Shown here: piece by piece, positions 34,392 through 46,775 of the stretch | Numbering within the stretch: the stretch's first letter is position 1 | How the letters are laid out: each line of letters begins with the position of its first letter | Assembly (NCBI RefSeq): GCF_963662255.1 | Contig: NC_085049.1 | Span: forward strand, 28,056,142 to 28,120,141 | Origin: Cinclus cinclus | Lineage: Eukaryota; Chordata; Aves; Passeriformes; Cinclidae | Direction of reading: 5' to 3' | DNA length: 64,000 nucleotides | Notes under the pieces: generated by a model | Database searches by the model: none | The model's input: the letters and a program-made list of their open reading frames with translations, nothing else | What the model was told of the DNA's origin: nothing | Made by a program: the position numbers and the translations under genes

Positions 34392-36729
34392 CCAGCTAGT
34401 TTTTCCCTCCAATTTTCTGATGCACAATCAGCTCCACCCTTCTGCAGAGGGACCTTAGCTGCAGATCTAACCACTGCCCCATTTCATTGCCTCAATACAT
34501 AACTCACAATGTCCTGGCTTTCACCTCCACATTCAGTACCCTCTGCTCCAAAGTTCTGGAGTTTTACAGCCCCCAGGCTCCACATGCAGTATTACAAGGA
34601 AGCCTTAGCCATTCAGTTAACAAAACAACCAAATCAAACCATTGACCAGATCTGTTCCTGCCTGCTTTATAAATTCAAAAGCAAAGGCACTGCTTACATT
34701 TGTAGAAGATGACAGGAGGGGAACTCACTAAATAAGGAATGTCATCAAGTCTGTTCACATTTGCTAGAAGGAATATCCCTACAGAGTGGCCTTATTGACA
34801 GGAGCTGACAAAAAGCTGGGTCAAAAAAATGTCACCTGGACAGAGTATTTTCTGGGAAAGGTTATCTTGTGAAGGGGTCTAAGCAGAGCTGACTAGCTAC
34901 AGAAATTATTTTTCTGAGTGATAAAAATGATTCCCTTTGATCTCTTACACCACAGCCATGGGAAAAGTAACAGTTTCAGACATAATCCTCTTCTTCCTCT
35001 GCATACTACCTTTTATCTAAAAAATGTTGTAAAAAAAAAAATCTGCCTTGCTTTCAAGATTACCTCAACACTACTTTTCCCCAGCCCTCAATTTCTAGCC
35101 TTCTCTTTCACTCCCTAAGCTGAGCTTGATGTGACCACAGTGACCTGGTACTACCCAGAAGCCAGACTGCAGACTAGCTCCCAGGAATTATCTGCTTTCA
35201 GTTTTCTGGCCCATGAACCCCTGAGCTGAGAGAACAGCACTTTGTATCTGAAGGAATGAAGTTTAAAATTCAGTTTAAATATCTGAAGTGATAGAAGAAG
35301 GGCAGATGCTAAGAATAGCAGACTGTGCTGCTCTGGGAGTGCCTCAGGCACTCTTCTGCCTTAGGGCTCTGGAGGTATGGCTGTTTCCCACCCATTCAAA
35401 GCATCCCAGGAACACAGAGATATATCAGGCAGCTTCTACATCCCAGCTTTACTACTCAGACAAGACAAACATAATGAAATATCAGGAGAACTTATCAGCC
35501 AACCTTCTTAAAATAAAGTCTAAGCAAGGGACAGTTGACTGGAGCACCCTTGATTCCCAGAAAATTGGCATGAAGAAAAGCCTCTACAAGGACATGCCAA
35601 AGCTACTTTGCTTCCGGACCTTGTCTCTGGCAAGAGCAGCACTCTCTGCTCCACTTCCTTTCATTGCCCCAGGAAGGCTCTGTATTTCAGGGAACTGCCA
35701 AGGAATGGGGACAGTTCTAGCTTCTACCTCATCTACTCCAGGATGGGTCAGCCCAGTCTGCAAATCATGACCAGCAATACCCACCACATAACCTCCATGA
35801 AATAAGGAGGTCATTCCAGGCAAACTTCCAGCTGACATTTGCCACAATCATATGAAATGCTACAACCACAGTCAGCAATATCCCACATTCCTTGTTGGAA
35901 GCTGCACTGTAACTTGCAGAGAGTCAAGAATTAGCCCCCTCTGGACAGGAATAAAGAACTTATTTGGAAAGAGGTATTTGGGAAAATCCAGGTGCTATTC
36001 AACCACTCAGTATCTGGACCACATTTAATAACCAAAAAAGGGAAAAAAACCCAACCAAACCCACACACACCAAAAATACAAACAACAAAAAAACCCTCCC
36101 ATAAAAAAAACGCAAACAAAAAAAAAAAAGGGAAACTTTATCACAGGGTTTCCTGTAGATTACTAAAATAAATACTATCAATGACCATCACTGTTGGATG
36201 TGAACATCCCTACATCCATCAGCATCCTTTCTTCATGTGCACAGCTAGGTCTAGTTGTCCAGTGTCTTCTTACTGCTGGCCAATTCATTCCTTATTTTGA
36301 ACACAGAAAAATATTATTCCGATAATTGCAATTATCATATGAGCACTTGGGTTCACTTGCAAACACTGACAATATGGTTTTATTTGACAAATCATTACAA
36401 CCAGCACAAGTACTGGCCTGGGAGTGTACTTGGAATAGTATAAAACACTCAAACCCTATCACAAGCCATTAGCCAACTCTCTGAGGAAAAAAATCACATA
36501 ACGCACAACACAGCATCCCACGCCTCTCTCAAACACCTCCTTCTTTTTTGTTTCTCCCTTCAGGCTGCAACATCTCCTGTCTGTCCCTACAGGGTACCTT
36601 ATCTACACTGAAGAGGCATTGTCCTTGCCATTCCCTGAAACACTGTGTGAAACTCTGGAGTCCAGTATGACACGGCCAACTTGAGGATTCCATGCTCCAT
36701 ACCTGCCTGGCAGATCTCCCAACAAACAC

Positions 36730-37092
36730 AGAATAGCTCAGGTAGAAAGGGAACTCAGTGAGTCATCTGGTCCAACCCCCTGCTCACACAGAGTCACCCT
36801 AGAGCACTTGGCACAGGATTGCACCCAAATGGTCCTTCAATATCCTGTGAAAGAGACTCCACAACCTGTCTGGAAAATGTTTTTGTGAGGCTGAAAAGAC
36901 CCAGCTCTCAGAAGAGTGATGCTCCAGTCCCTTAATCAACTTTGTCACTCTGTCCTGGAGCTCCTTGTGTCACATGCCCCAAGGAGTCCAGAATTGGACA
37001 CAGCACTCCAGGCGTGGCCTCACCAACACTGGGCAGAGGGGCAGGATCACCTCCCTCGACCTGCAGGCAATACTCTTCCGAACGCACCCACG
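36730..37092 (-). mobile_element. CR1 LINE fragment beside the WASHC1 promoter
   Basis: Characteristic CR1 phrases include TCATCTGGTCCAACCCCCTG, CACAGCACTCCAGGCGTGGC, and GGGGCAGGATCACCTCCCTC followed by GACCTGCAGGCAATACTCTT. It is oriented minus, with its 3' side at the left. It stops about 50 bp before the CpG island begins. Confidence 0.9.
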
Positions 37093-37139
37093 ATAAGAAG
37101 TGCAAGGAACCATTTTCCAAGCCTGCTGTCCCTCCCTAA

Positions 37140-37535
37140 GTGGCGCTGCTAAGCTCTCCTGCCCAACAGCCGGCGGGGTTCCGGCCGGGCAGCGTCTGCG
37201 GCCCCCAGATGTGACAGGCCGCAGTCTCAGCACAGTCTCCCAGGGAGGCGCCGCTCGGGCCCGGCGGGAGGGCATTCACCACAGCTCTCCGGAGCCGCTC
37301 CCCTGCACCGCCGGCCACCCCGGGTCCCACGGTTCTCCCGGGGCTCTGTGGGGCTCGGGCTCGGCCCCGCCCCCCGCACGCGCTCCCCGCCGCGCCGCGC
37401 GCCCCTCACCTGCCGCCCGCGGCCGCGCCCCCGTGCCCGCGCCACTTCCGCCCTCACGTTACGTCACTTCCGCCCGGCCAGGGCGCCCCCGCGGGCGGGA
37501 CGCCCCCTTCCGAGAGGAAGTGACAGAACGGTGGA
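37140..37535 (-). promoter_or_regulatory. WASHC1: CpG-island promoter of WASHC1 with ETS and CRE motifs
   Basis: CpG- and GC-rich DNA set against AT-rich flanks, with no TATA box. Read on the minus strand, CGGAAGTGACGTAA (37,472-37,459) is an overlapping ETS site and CRE/ATF half-palindrome. A second CGGAAGTG lies at 37,450-37,443, and further GGAAGTGA and CTTCCG elements occur at 37,507-37,523. ETS/GABPA plus CREB/ATF sites close to the start are typical of housekeeping promoters. They sit just upstream of the exon 1 donor. CR1 fragments abut the island on both sides. Confidence 0.85.
37410..37460 (-). other. WASHC1: WASHC1 exon 1 (5' UTR), donor at 37410/37409
   Basis: On the minus strand a consensus donor CAG|GTGAGG sits at 37,412 to 37,404 inside the CpG island. 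It is the best candidate donor to pair with the acceptor at 26,991, just before the start codon. The exon would be untranslated. Its 5' end is not defined by sequence alone, so 37,460 is only an estimate placed at the ETS/CRE motif cluster. The alternative is a further untranslated exon within intron 1. Confidence 0.6.
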
Positions 37536-37540
37536 TGTCC

Positions 37541-37985
37541 TGGACTGGGTGGGACCCACAGCGATCCCCGGGTCCAGCTCCCGGCCCTGCACAGGACACC
37601 CCAACAATCACACCGTGTGCTCGAGAACGTTGTCCAAACGCTCCTTGAGCTCTGCCAGGCTGGTGCTGTGACCGCTGCCCTGGGGAGCTGTTCCAGTGCC
37701 CAGCCACCCTCTGGGGGAAAAGCCTTTTCCTGATATCCAACCTAAACCTGCCCTGGTACGGCTTCAGGCGGTTCCCTCGGGTCCTGTCGCTGTCACCACA
37801 GAAAAGAGATCAGTACCTGCCCCCCTCCTCTTTGGAAAATTGAACATCACTATGAAGTGTCCCCTCAGTCTCCTCCAGGCTGAACAGAGGAGCAAGTGAT
37901 CTCAGCTGCTCTTCATAGCCTTGCACTCCAGACCCTTCACCATCCTCGTGGCCCTCCTCTGGACACTGTAATAGTTTCAGCCCGA
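37541..37985 (-). mobile_element. CR1 LINE fragment just upstream of the WASHC1 promoter
   Basis: GGGTGGGACCCACAGCGATC at the left, then AACGCTCCTTGAGCTCTGCC, TTCCTGATATCCAACCTAAA, TCCTCCAGGCTGAACAGAGG and TGGCCCTCCTCTGGACACTG form a near-continuous CR1 consensus read in reverse. It appears less decayed than the other copies, and it directly abuts the ETS/CRE promoter cluster. Confidence 0.93.
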
Positions 37986-38272
37986 CTTCTGCACCTGGGC
38001 TCTTCCTTGCTTCCATGTTATCGTGTGCAGAGTACGGCAAGCGAAAGAGGGAATCTGTCTCACACGTCTCTCCGCCGCTCCTATTTAGAGTTGGGCAATT
38101 TAAAAGCTGACTTAACAAATACAGAATTTTTAACAATGTTGCACTAGTTTGTTATCATGCCGCTTTCACGTTTCCCTTTGTGCGCACACTCCAGCAACCA
38201 AGGTCTCCCAGTACAAACGTTCATGAAAAATTAATTGCGAGAGTGCATCTGTAAACATTAAATACACATGGG

Positions 38273-38300
38273 GCACATAGCCCTTTGAAGGGCTATGTGC
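38273..38300. other. 28-bp near-perfect palindrome
   Basis: GCACATAGCCCTT, then TG, then AAGGGCTATGTGC gives a 13-bp perfect stem with a two-base centre. CATG flanks both sides at 38,267-38,270 and 38,304-38,307. It lies about 740 bp upstream of the WASHC1 promoter. Confidence 0.9.
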
Positions 38301-40071
38301 TGCACATGACAGAGGTATTTGAATACTTTTCCACTTCAGGAACAGAAACAATTACTCAAAACTTATGTAAACAGTTACAACTTCACACCATTTGAATAGC
38401 AAATACCAGCTTTTGGATGCACCAGGGAACACTTGTGATTGATATGTAGCATTAAAAGCGAAATGAGAAAAAAATAAGGCAAGCCTCTTAAAACAAGGAA
38501 TGCACTTGAAGACATCAGCACTCACTCATGCATATTCAGCTCAGGGAATAAGGGTAAATTCTTTACATAAATTACCTGTTGCAGATTGTTTGCTTGGTTC
38601 CACTCCTTTGCAGTGGGAAGTGCAGACTGAAGTGGGGGAGTGATGTTGGACCCAGTGGAGTCGCAAAGGAGATCATTAGCCAGCAGCAGGAGCAGCTTCC
38701 ATGTTTAAGAGCCTGCAGGAAGTGCAGTTCTTGCCCTTGTGATGTTTTAATGATGGGCCTGGTAAGACCCATAAGTTTGGAAGGTGTAAAGGCACAAGGC
38801 CTAAGCACTAAGGACCAAGGTAGGAGCTACTGAAACTCTCTGTGAGGAATGGAAAATCCTGCCAAAAACTCAAAGCAGATAAAAAATCAGTTCTATCCGA
38901 GTCTGAGCAAGGAGCATGTGTGTGGGTGTCAGGACCTGTCAAAAATAAAATGGGGACACAGATGTAAGAAGCAACAATCCAATTTATTCTTATCCATTTT
39001 TTTTTATATACTGCTGTTGGGAAGCCCTCCAAATGCTTTTTGCTGCTTGGTGAAATCCAGTTCAAACCACATACAAAATTCAAGAGAAAGCAAGAGGTGA
39101 TGGCAAGCTGATGCAGTCCCTTCCCATGTCCCCCTCCCAAACTGAGGAAGAAGAGCCAGCAGGTTTGCAAAATCCATCATTAAAGGACAAAAAGAGAGCT
39201 AACAGAGAGAGAGAAAAGGAACTGGATTTTAGATTGGGTGGGCAGACCAGCAGGGAGGGACACAGCAAGTCCTAGGTGAGAAGCAGTAGCCAGGTAGCAC
39301 CAGACTGGATAAAGCACTAGGAAGACCCTGGTAATGGGTGAGAGGCTGTAAGTAGTTGTGGGTAATGTCATATATCAAACTTCTTTCCTGTGCAGACAAG
39401 ATCTGTCTAACCTGGCACAAGCAGATGTGGACAACAGCACAGGAGGAGTCTAGAGGCAAATCAGGAGAGCAGCTGCTTGACACTGTTTAATTCAACTGCA
39501 AAGGCACCAGTCTCCATCCAGCTGCATGGCTTGGCTCATGGAACTGGCTGGTGGAGATGGAGCAGCTCCATTCCCAGCCAGTGTCTTCTCTCTGGGAGAC
39601 ATGTTTACTGGAAACTTGGAAACTTCATGTTTACAGAAACATGTTTACTGGATACTTTTCATAACCTTCCACTGGCTATTTTTGGTGGTCCTGAGGACGG
39701 GACTCTTAGTTCAGCAAGGGCCACTCTCAGGGAGCTGACTGGCACCTGTGATCACCAAGCTCACCCTGCACTGACTTTCATTGGCAAGTTCCAGCCAAAA
39801 AAAGTCACACACAGTATCTTTCTCCTCCAACAAAAAAGACACTACTGTCTAAAGTCTTCTTCTGTCTGTTAGCTTTTCCATCACTACAATATTCAAGTGC
39901 TTCCACCCTGTCCAGAACTCTTGCATAAAAGCAGTTTTTCCCCCCTCCCCGCAGGCTAGACCCATTGCATATCTTTACACAAACCGATCACTCATCTATT
40001 GTGTCACAGCCACAAATTTGTGTGCGGCAGCCAACCCTTTTAGATTCACATTGTATTTGAACACATTTTCA

Positions 40072-40117
40072 CATTTCTGAAGCTGTATTTTCCCATTTCT
40101 GAAGCTGCATTTTCCCA
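40072..40117. repeat. 23-bp tandem duplication
   Basis: Two adjacent copies of (C)ATTTCTGAAGCTGNATTTTCCC, differing at one base. Confidence 0.9.
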
Positions 40118-42034
40118 CCAGAGTTCCTTTTCTGCAGGGAAAAAAAAAAAAAAAAAAAGCAGCAAACCAAAACACTCAACCTTCAAAACATTAAATTGAT
40201 TTGCCCTTTCTTTTGCTATCTTTTAACGAGTGAAGTCATCTTGGGCAGGTAATTAGTCCTTCACTTTTCTTGCTAGAAAAGGGGAAACAATAATATTTTG
40301 CCATCTTTGATTTTTTAGGATGGAAAATGTTGCTGCCTAATATTTATTATAATGTTTTATACCAAAATTTAATAACATAAAACTCAGAACCTGAAGGAAA
40401 AATGTAAAAAGCAAAGGTGAAGAGAATACAGAGTGCTGCTGTGCTTGTGTTTTGAAGGTGCTGGAAATTCTTGTAGTCTGTTGAACAGCGTTTGTCAAAC
40501 ACTCAGGCAGAACTGTCTTGAGTTGCTTTTGCACAAGGTCAGAACACAGATCAGCTCTTACTCCAGACATCCCTCCTGTTTTGGGGGTTTTCAGATCTGA
40601 GGAATGTTTTGCTATTGCAGTTGGATGTAGGGTTGAGCTCACCTAACCTTTAGAATTGTTTGGAGCTTAGATTTTGCTTCAGGTCTGACTGCAATGCTTT
40701 GCTTGTACCGTTGCCTTAGAAGAATAGGCAGGAAGGAACTCTGTCCCTTGTTCTGTGTCTGTTGACAATTAGCACCTCGTCTGAGTGCACACTAACGATC
40801 AGTACATGCTCACAAGATCTTGAAACAAGACGAAATTAAACAGCGTTTTGTCATTTGGGAGTGAAAAGTAAAAGGTGAAGTACCTTTATTTACCTTTTTT
40901 CCCCCTAGGCATATAGATGCTCTAACTGTAACATGAATACCTGTATTACTTCTGAGGTATTCTTACTTCAGGAGGATAAAATAAGGGCCGAGTGCACCTC
41001 CCTTTCCTTTTGCACAAGCTTTCTTCTGACTCAGGTAGCTGGAGACACTTTCCACACACTTCCTCACAAATATGTGGCTTTCCTCTTCCCCTAGAAGTGG
41101 GGCTTTGGGGTAAAATGCAGTGGAGTGGAACCAACTAGAGCCTGAAGTTGATAGAAGTACCATACCTCAACCTCTTCTCAACCACTCCAGTTTCTCTTCC
41201 TAAACTCCTTCAGCTTCTACACTTTCTCCTCTATCATCCAAGCCTACTGCTTAGCCCTGGAGTCACAGCTTTAAACATCACTCACCAGCATTACATTACT
41301 TATTCCTCATGAGTGCCAGAGCCCTTCTGATGCCCTGTGCCTGACTGCCCATCAGACTGTAAGTTCTCCAGGGCACAACATGCCACAGTGTTTCACGTAG
41401 GGCTCAGGCTGAAGCACTGCTAGGAGCCACACCACCCCTCTGTCCCCTGCCCCCAATAAACAATAAAAATGCAACTTCTTCAGTGCACGCGTGAGTATAA
41501 AATGACTCCTGTATTACTAGCACAGGTTAATTTGTAATTATTGTATGACTCTTTGTAAGACTGCACTGAACTAGTGTCTCTGCTGCACCTTGAACTGGTT
41601 GGTAAGGAAAAGCTGGATTGCGGAGTTCTCTGTCTTAAGTGTCACTGGGAAGACTCTTAGCTGTGAACTACAAAGTGCCATTCTTCACATTGCATCCACA
41701 CAATTCTGCATGCTCACAGTAATAACCTGTGTTGACTTAAACAAAAAAAAAATAAGCACATTTCTGAAATAAAGGCGTATCAGTGAAACAACGGTAGGAA
41801 AAAATAGACCACAAACAGTAGAAAGTCCCTGGAGAGGAACACAGAGGAGGACAGCATTCCATACATATTCTTTTATTCTGTGGCTCCTTTCCACACTGCC
41901 AGAGCACCCCCAGCCCTGAGAGTCCTGAGTGGGGCTGACCTCGCTGCCCTCTGAGATCTGTGGGAGCACAGCACAGCAGTGTGGCTGCAGGCTAATGCTT
42001 TTATTTCTGTAACATGTATTCCTAAGAGCATGGT

Positions 42035-42112
42035 AACAGGAGGTAGGGATCAAATCCACAATTCTTGCATAACTGAGCAGAGCATTCCCACTAGGCTACC
42101 TGGCAATAGATC
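42035..42112 (-). repeat. Putative tRNA-derived SINE remnant
   Basis: Read on the minus strand, TAGCCTAGTGG resembles a polymerase III A box. About 37 bases later GGATTTGATCC resembles a B box, with GAATGCTCTGCTCAG between them. Spacing fits a tRNA-like head, but it lacks a full cloverleaf, so it looks like a decayed MIR-like SINE rather than a tRNA gene. Confidence 0.4.
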
Positions 42113-45100
42113 AAACCACCCATACCAGGCCTTTACGAAAAAATAAATGAAAGAGAGAAATACTAAGAACAGCCATGGTTAAGAGAAAAGCAACAGGTAT
42201 TCTAAGGTCATCCATTTTAGCCATGCTCCCAACAGGTCCAAATTACTTGTTTAACTTTAAAGTCAACACACACAAGACTCATAGAATCTGCAACATTCTA
42301 TTACACCCTCACATTCTGTAACACCCAACTATCTGCCATGTAGTCCCAGCTGCCATTTCCTATTCAAGCCAAAAGCCAGCTATCCAAAGCTTCTCCTCCC
42401 TGCTGCAGCCATGAGCCCCATTGCTGGTTGTCCTTCTGGTGCCTTAACAAAGTCAGGAGTTGTCACCAATTCACTAGTTGTCCTCTGCCATGTGAAGAGA
42501 GCTTGAACCCAAGGAGGAAAGAGCCAGCCACAACTCCCAGCTACCATGTTAGTGAGTCATTATGAAGATCACTGTTCTTTTGATTCTGACATCCATTAAG
42601 TTTATTTAGAACAGTGTGGGTGTTAAATATTAGATGTTGCTTCCAAAAAAATTGATTTTTTTTTCTTTCCTGAAAGTCTTAAATAAAAATCAGCATTCAG
42701 ATGAAAATTCACTGCACTCCCTCCCCAGCTTTGGACATTACTTTTTGATTTGTTTTTAAATTCTTATAGACTTTTAATTCCTAATAGGAGAAGAAAAAGG
42801 ATGGAATTCTCAGGAACATTACTTCCTTTTTATAAAAATAGCTCTTTTAAAAATTCATATTTTTCAAATCACGTATATTTAAACTAGGAACTTTAATAGT
42901 GTTTTATCAGTTTCTAACATTAGCTTCAATGTTTTTAAATGTACATTTTAATGCTTCAATACATAAGTCATTGCTGGATACAAATGAGGGTATTTCTGAA
43001 TATATCTGGAAAGTTAATAAAAAAGAGAAGCATGAAAAGAGATGCAAGACCTTACATTAAAGATTAGGACTAAAAGGAACTGGAGAGAAAGATGTTCTAT
43101 TAAAAGCCTACTGAAAATATTACTGTGTATTAAGACATTCTGACAAATGCTTGTCTGAATACTGACAGCAGGACTCTCAAATCATTTTAGGACAGTCTGT
43201 TTCCAAGCAGAATAATGAGAGGTAAGACCAAGGGAGAAAAAAAGAAAAAATAATCTTTCATTAAATAATTAATTTTCATTATTGTCACCAGCAATTAGGA
43301 CTTAGTCCTGTGCCATTTAATTGTACTTTTGACATTGCCTCCTAAAAACATATTTCAGAAAAGTAAGTAATATGTGATTAAGAAAAATTTGCACTTAAAT
43401 GAAATTTGCACTTTAATAGAAGCATGTTCCTGCAGACTTAGTTTCAAGCTGGAAATAATTTTTCATCTTTTCAAACATAAAAGCTAAATAACAGAAATCA
43501 ATATTCCCTGGGAATAAGACTCACACCTGTGAGAAGTTCATCCGAATTCCTTGCTGTCAATAGCAAGCTCCTGTTTTAGGATTTAAGAGCATGTTCAAAT
43601 TGGTTGGCTTCTGCAAATAATTGATTATTTGGTTTAGTTGTTGTGGTGGTTTGAACCAAAAAAATAAACCCCTCCTTTTTTTTCCCAAAGACATGCCCAA
43701 AGCATTGTTTTCAGTGTATTTGGTAAATAATAAAACTTCCATAGTTTCAGGGTCAGTTATTTGCTATTTTTTGTTTGGAACCAACGTTTGTTCTGTTCTG
43801 TAACCTATTTTTTTCCAGATACGTGCAATACAAGCAAAGGACTAGATTAATAGAAGAGCCTAGGCATTACATTCTGAGATTTCTTTTCCCAGTTTCTACT
43901 CCAACGGAAATTTAGTGAAAATTCAAAATTTCTAGCTGAAATACTTTCTTTCTGAATGAGCAGTGAAATGCATGTTAAACATTTCCAATGAAACTATTAG
44001 TTTTGCATTTCAATCTTTCAGATGCTTTGTATTGCTCTTCAGCATTCACATGAAGCTTACTATATGAGGATGTTATAATATTTCACATCAAAGCTTACTG
44101 TATGAGGCTATTAAAATTCCTCTGTGCTGCAGGCCAAATACTGCCTTGTAATTGCTGTATGCCAAGGTGCCATGTTAATTCCACAGGATATTTCTCTAGA
44201 AACATGAAATTTTTTTTTGCATTTGTGTTATAACATCAGGTCCCTACTTAATTCTAGGACCTACAGATGTAATCTTGTTTTCATTTACAAAGCAGTAGGA
44301 TACATATCTCCCACTTCAACCTTTAATTCCCCTTCCATTTTAGAGCAATGTAAAGCAACCAAAATAATAGTGTGCAACACAACATAAATTTCAACACCAT
44401 TTTGTCACTGTTTCTTAATAAACCAGTGCATTTGTTTATTAAATATTCCTATTAGTATTTCTACATCATAGTGAAACTTTATAGCTCGTTAAAAAAAACC
44501 CCAAAAAACAGTAGAGCTAATTATCTATAGATTACTCCAGGGTTTAATTTTTTCCTATTCTTGGGAGAAGACTAAGGGCTTAGGAAAAAACCCCAACAAA
44601 ATGTTGTCCTCATTGTTTTAAATCGCAAAAATATTCAGTGAGTAACAAATAAACATTTTGACTACATCCATTTTATCATGGCCTTCGGTTGTAGGTGAGC
44701 ACATCACTAAAATGAGCCAGGAACCAAGGATTTTCATGAGGAAGACATGACCACAGCCCAGCTCCTAACCTCCCAGCTCAGGCTCTGCTTCAATAAACAA
44801 CAAAAGACATGTTCTCAGAACTACACAGAATGTGAATACAACCTTGAATTTATCACTGAGTCGTCAGCATCAGGGTTGAGCCCAGAAATCCTGTAAGTTT
44901 GTTTGAGGAGGTCTCTTAGTCTATTTTTATCCAAGTATTTTGCTGCCAGGCAGAGGTGCTGAGTTGGATTGCTGAGGACAGGCTGCATCCTGCCCTGAAC
45001 GGTGAGACAGCACCCGTGTCCTCTACCTGTAAAGTCTTTGGGGCACTTCTGTCTTTAACAAGGGGGGCTGTGGACATGATCTTGATCAGGGACTTGATCT

Positions 45101-45513
45101 TCCTGGCATGCAGAGAGATAGGTAAGCACAGAGATGGCCAGGACAGGCCAGTCCAACAGCATTAGGAGCAAGAATCTGGCTTGTAGGGAAGAGTCAAAGG
45201 GCTCAGGACCTTCACAGAACAACTGCTGCAGGGGAGAAAGAATATCTGAAAGGATCCAATTATATAAACATAAGGAAGTGAAGGATTTTGGAGTGTACCT
45301 CAAAATGAGTATGAAGGGCTTATCAGAAGGAAAATAAAAATATAAACCAGCTACAAGAATATCCCTTAAAATTCAAACTGGTCAAGTATTGGTGTCACTA
45401 TATCTAGAGGACATATCATATAGACATATATCTAGAGTTGGGGCAGCCCCTACCTCTTATTCTGCTGACTGGTATTTACATTTGAGAGCTCCTGACTTTA
45501 TTTTGGGCTTAAT

Positions 45514-45800
45514 TCACAGAATCACAGAATGGCTGGGGTTTATAGGACCTCTGGAGATCATCTAGCCCAACTTCCTTGCTAAAGCAGGTTGCACAGGATC
45601 ACATCAAGCTGGGTTTTGATTATCTCCAGAGGAGATTCCACAGCCTCTCTGGACATCCTATTTCAGTGTTCTGTCATTCTCAAAGTAAAAAAGCTTTTCC
45701 TCATATTCAGATAGAACTTCCTGTGTTTCTGTTTGTGCCCTGTGCATCTTATCCCGTGGCTGTGCACCTCTGAGGTGAGTCTGGCCCCATCCTCTTGACT
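45514..45800 (-). mobile_element. CR1 LINE 3' fragment, intergenic
   Basis: It starts with TCACAGAATCACAGAATGGC, continues GATCATCTAGCCCAACTTCC and CAGCCTCTCTGGACATCCTA, and fades near 45,800. Reverse-oriented and 5'-truncated, with moderate divergence. Confidence 0.9.
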
Positions 45801-46750
45801 GTATTCCTAATAATCATGTAAACGGTGAGCACAATATTCTACCTTGTCTTTATCATTGCAGAGCAGTCCATCTGGACCAGCACTAGCAAAGTTGAAGTAG
45901 TTTTGCTCCTTTTCCTCTTTGGAAATCCAATCAGGACAGACAGACTATGACATTAAGAGTTCCTCCATTCCCCCTTTAAATATAGACAGCAAGATCTTGG
46001 CCTTGAGTACGCACCATTACCTTCACAGAAGGGAAGGAAATACAAAAATATTCATTCCAAGCCCAATATTGTTTCAGTCACATTCGGTATTTTATAGCCC
46101 TATTTTGTTCAGTTTGGTATAGTACTGTTTATGTCCTGAAATCTATGGTCTGAAACACAAGAATGTATGTTATGGAAGAATCCCCCTGCTGCAGAATCTC
46201 AGCCTCTCCATTTCCAGGAGCTCAGGACAATGTAACAAACAAGTGGCAGGTTTGCATTAAGAACAACTGGTTTTATTTAAGTCCTCCTGAAAATTAATTT
46301 TGGTCTTTTTAAACTCACTGGCTTCATTCCACAAACACCAGATTTAAAGAATAAATACTCCATCACATTTTTTTTTCATGTTATCAAAACTCATGCCATA
46401 TCAATAAAATGTTATCTGCATCTGAAAGACTGGCAGAAGGAGGTAAATGGAAGTTGCCAGCTGATGCTTCGGCTAGACAGACTTTTATGCTTGGCTTGAA
46501 CACACTGATTTCAAAATGAGGCCTCATGCACCTGCTTGCCTGGAGCAGCTTATAGGATTGGGGTCAGAACTGCAGCTACCAGGGAAGCCTCTCCCTCAAC
46601 ACTGCCTCCAGTTTTTTCTTATCATTGTCATGCTTATATCACGTTTAGCAGCATTAATACAGCCTGATCTCTATAAACTATGTCATTATAGTGGAAGATA
46701 AAACCAATGCTTGTCTGCCCTCTCTTTCTCTGTCCTCTCCTTCTTTTTAG

Positions 46751-46775
46751 TTATTATTATTGTTATTATTATTTT
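46751..46775. repeat. (ATT)n microsatellite
   Basis: Imperfect TTA/ATT run with one G interruption. Confidence 0.9.

Larger units (their letters stand above)
26992..37409 (-). other. WASHC1: WASHC1 intron 1 (10.4 kb)
   Basis: The intron lies between the untranslated first exon and the start-codon exon. It contains a CA microsatellite near 32,025, an A tract at 34,371-34,391, A-rich DNA at 36,030-36,130, and a CR1 at 36,730-37,092. Open frames of 95 codons at 33,049 and 160 codons at 35,288 on the plus strand are not recognisable. The stretch at 32,340-32,520 holds clustered MEF2 and TCF/LEF-like motifs. Confidence 0.65.

Noticed and set aside
43635..43700. TGTGGTGGTTTGAACC resembling the start of a songbird LTR
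   Set aside because: No matching end, TATA region or duplication was found. The match is limited to about 16 bases.
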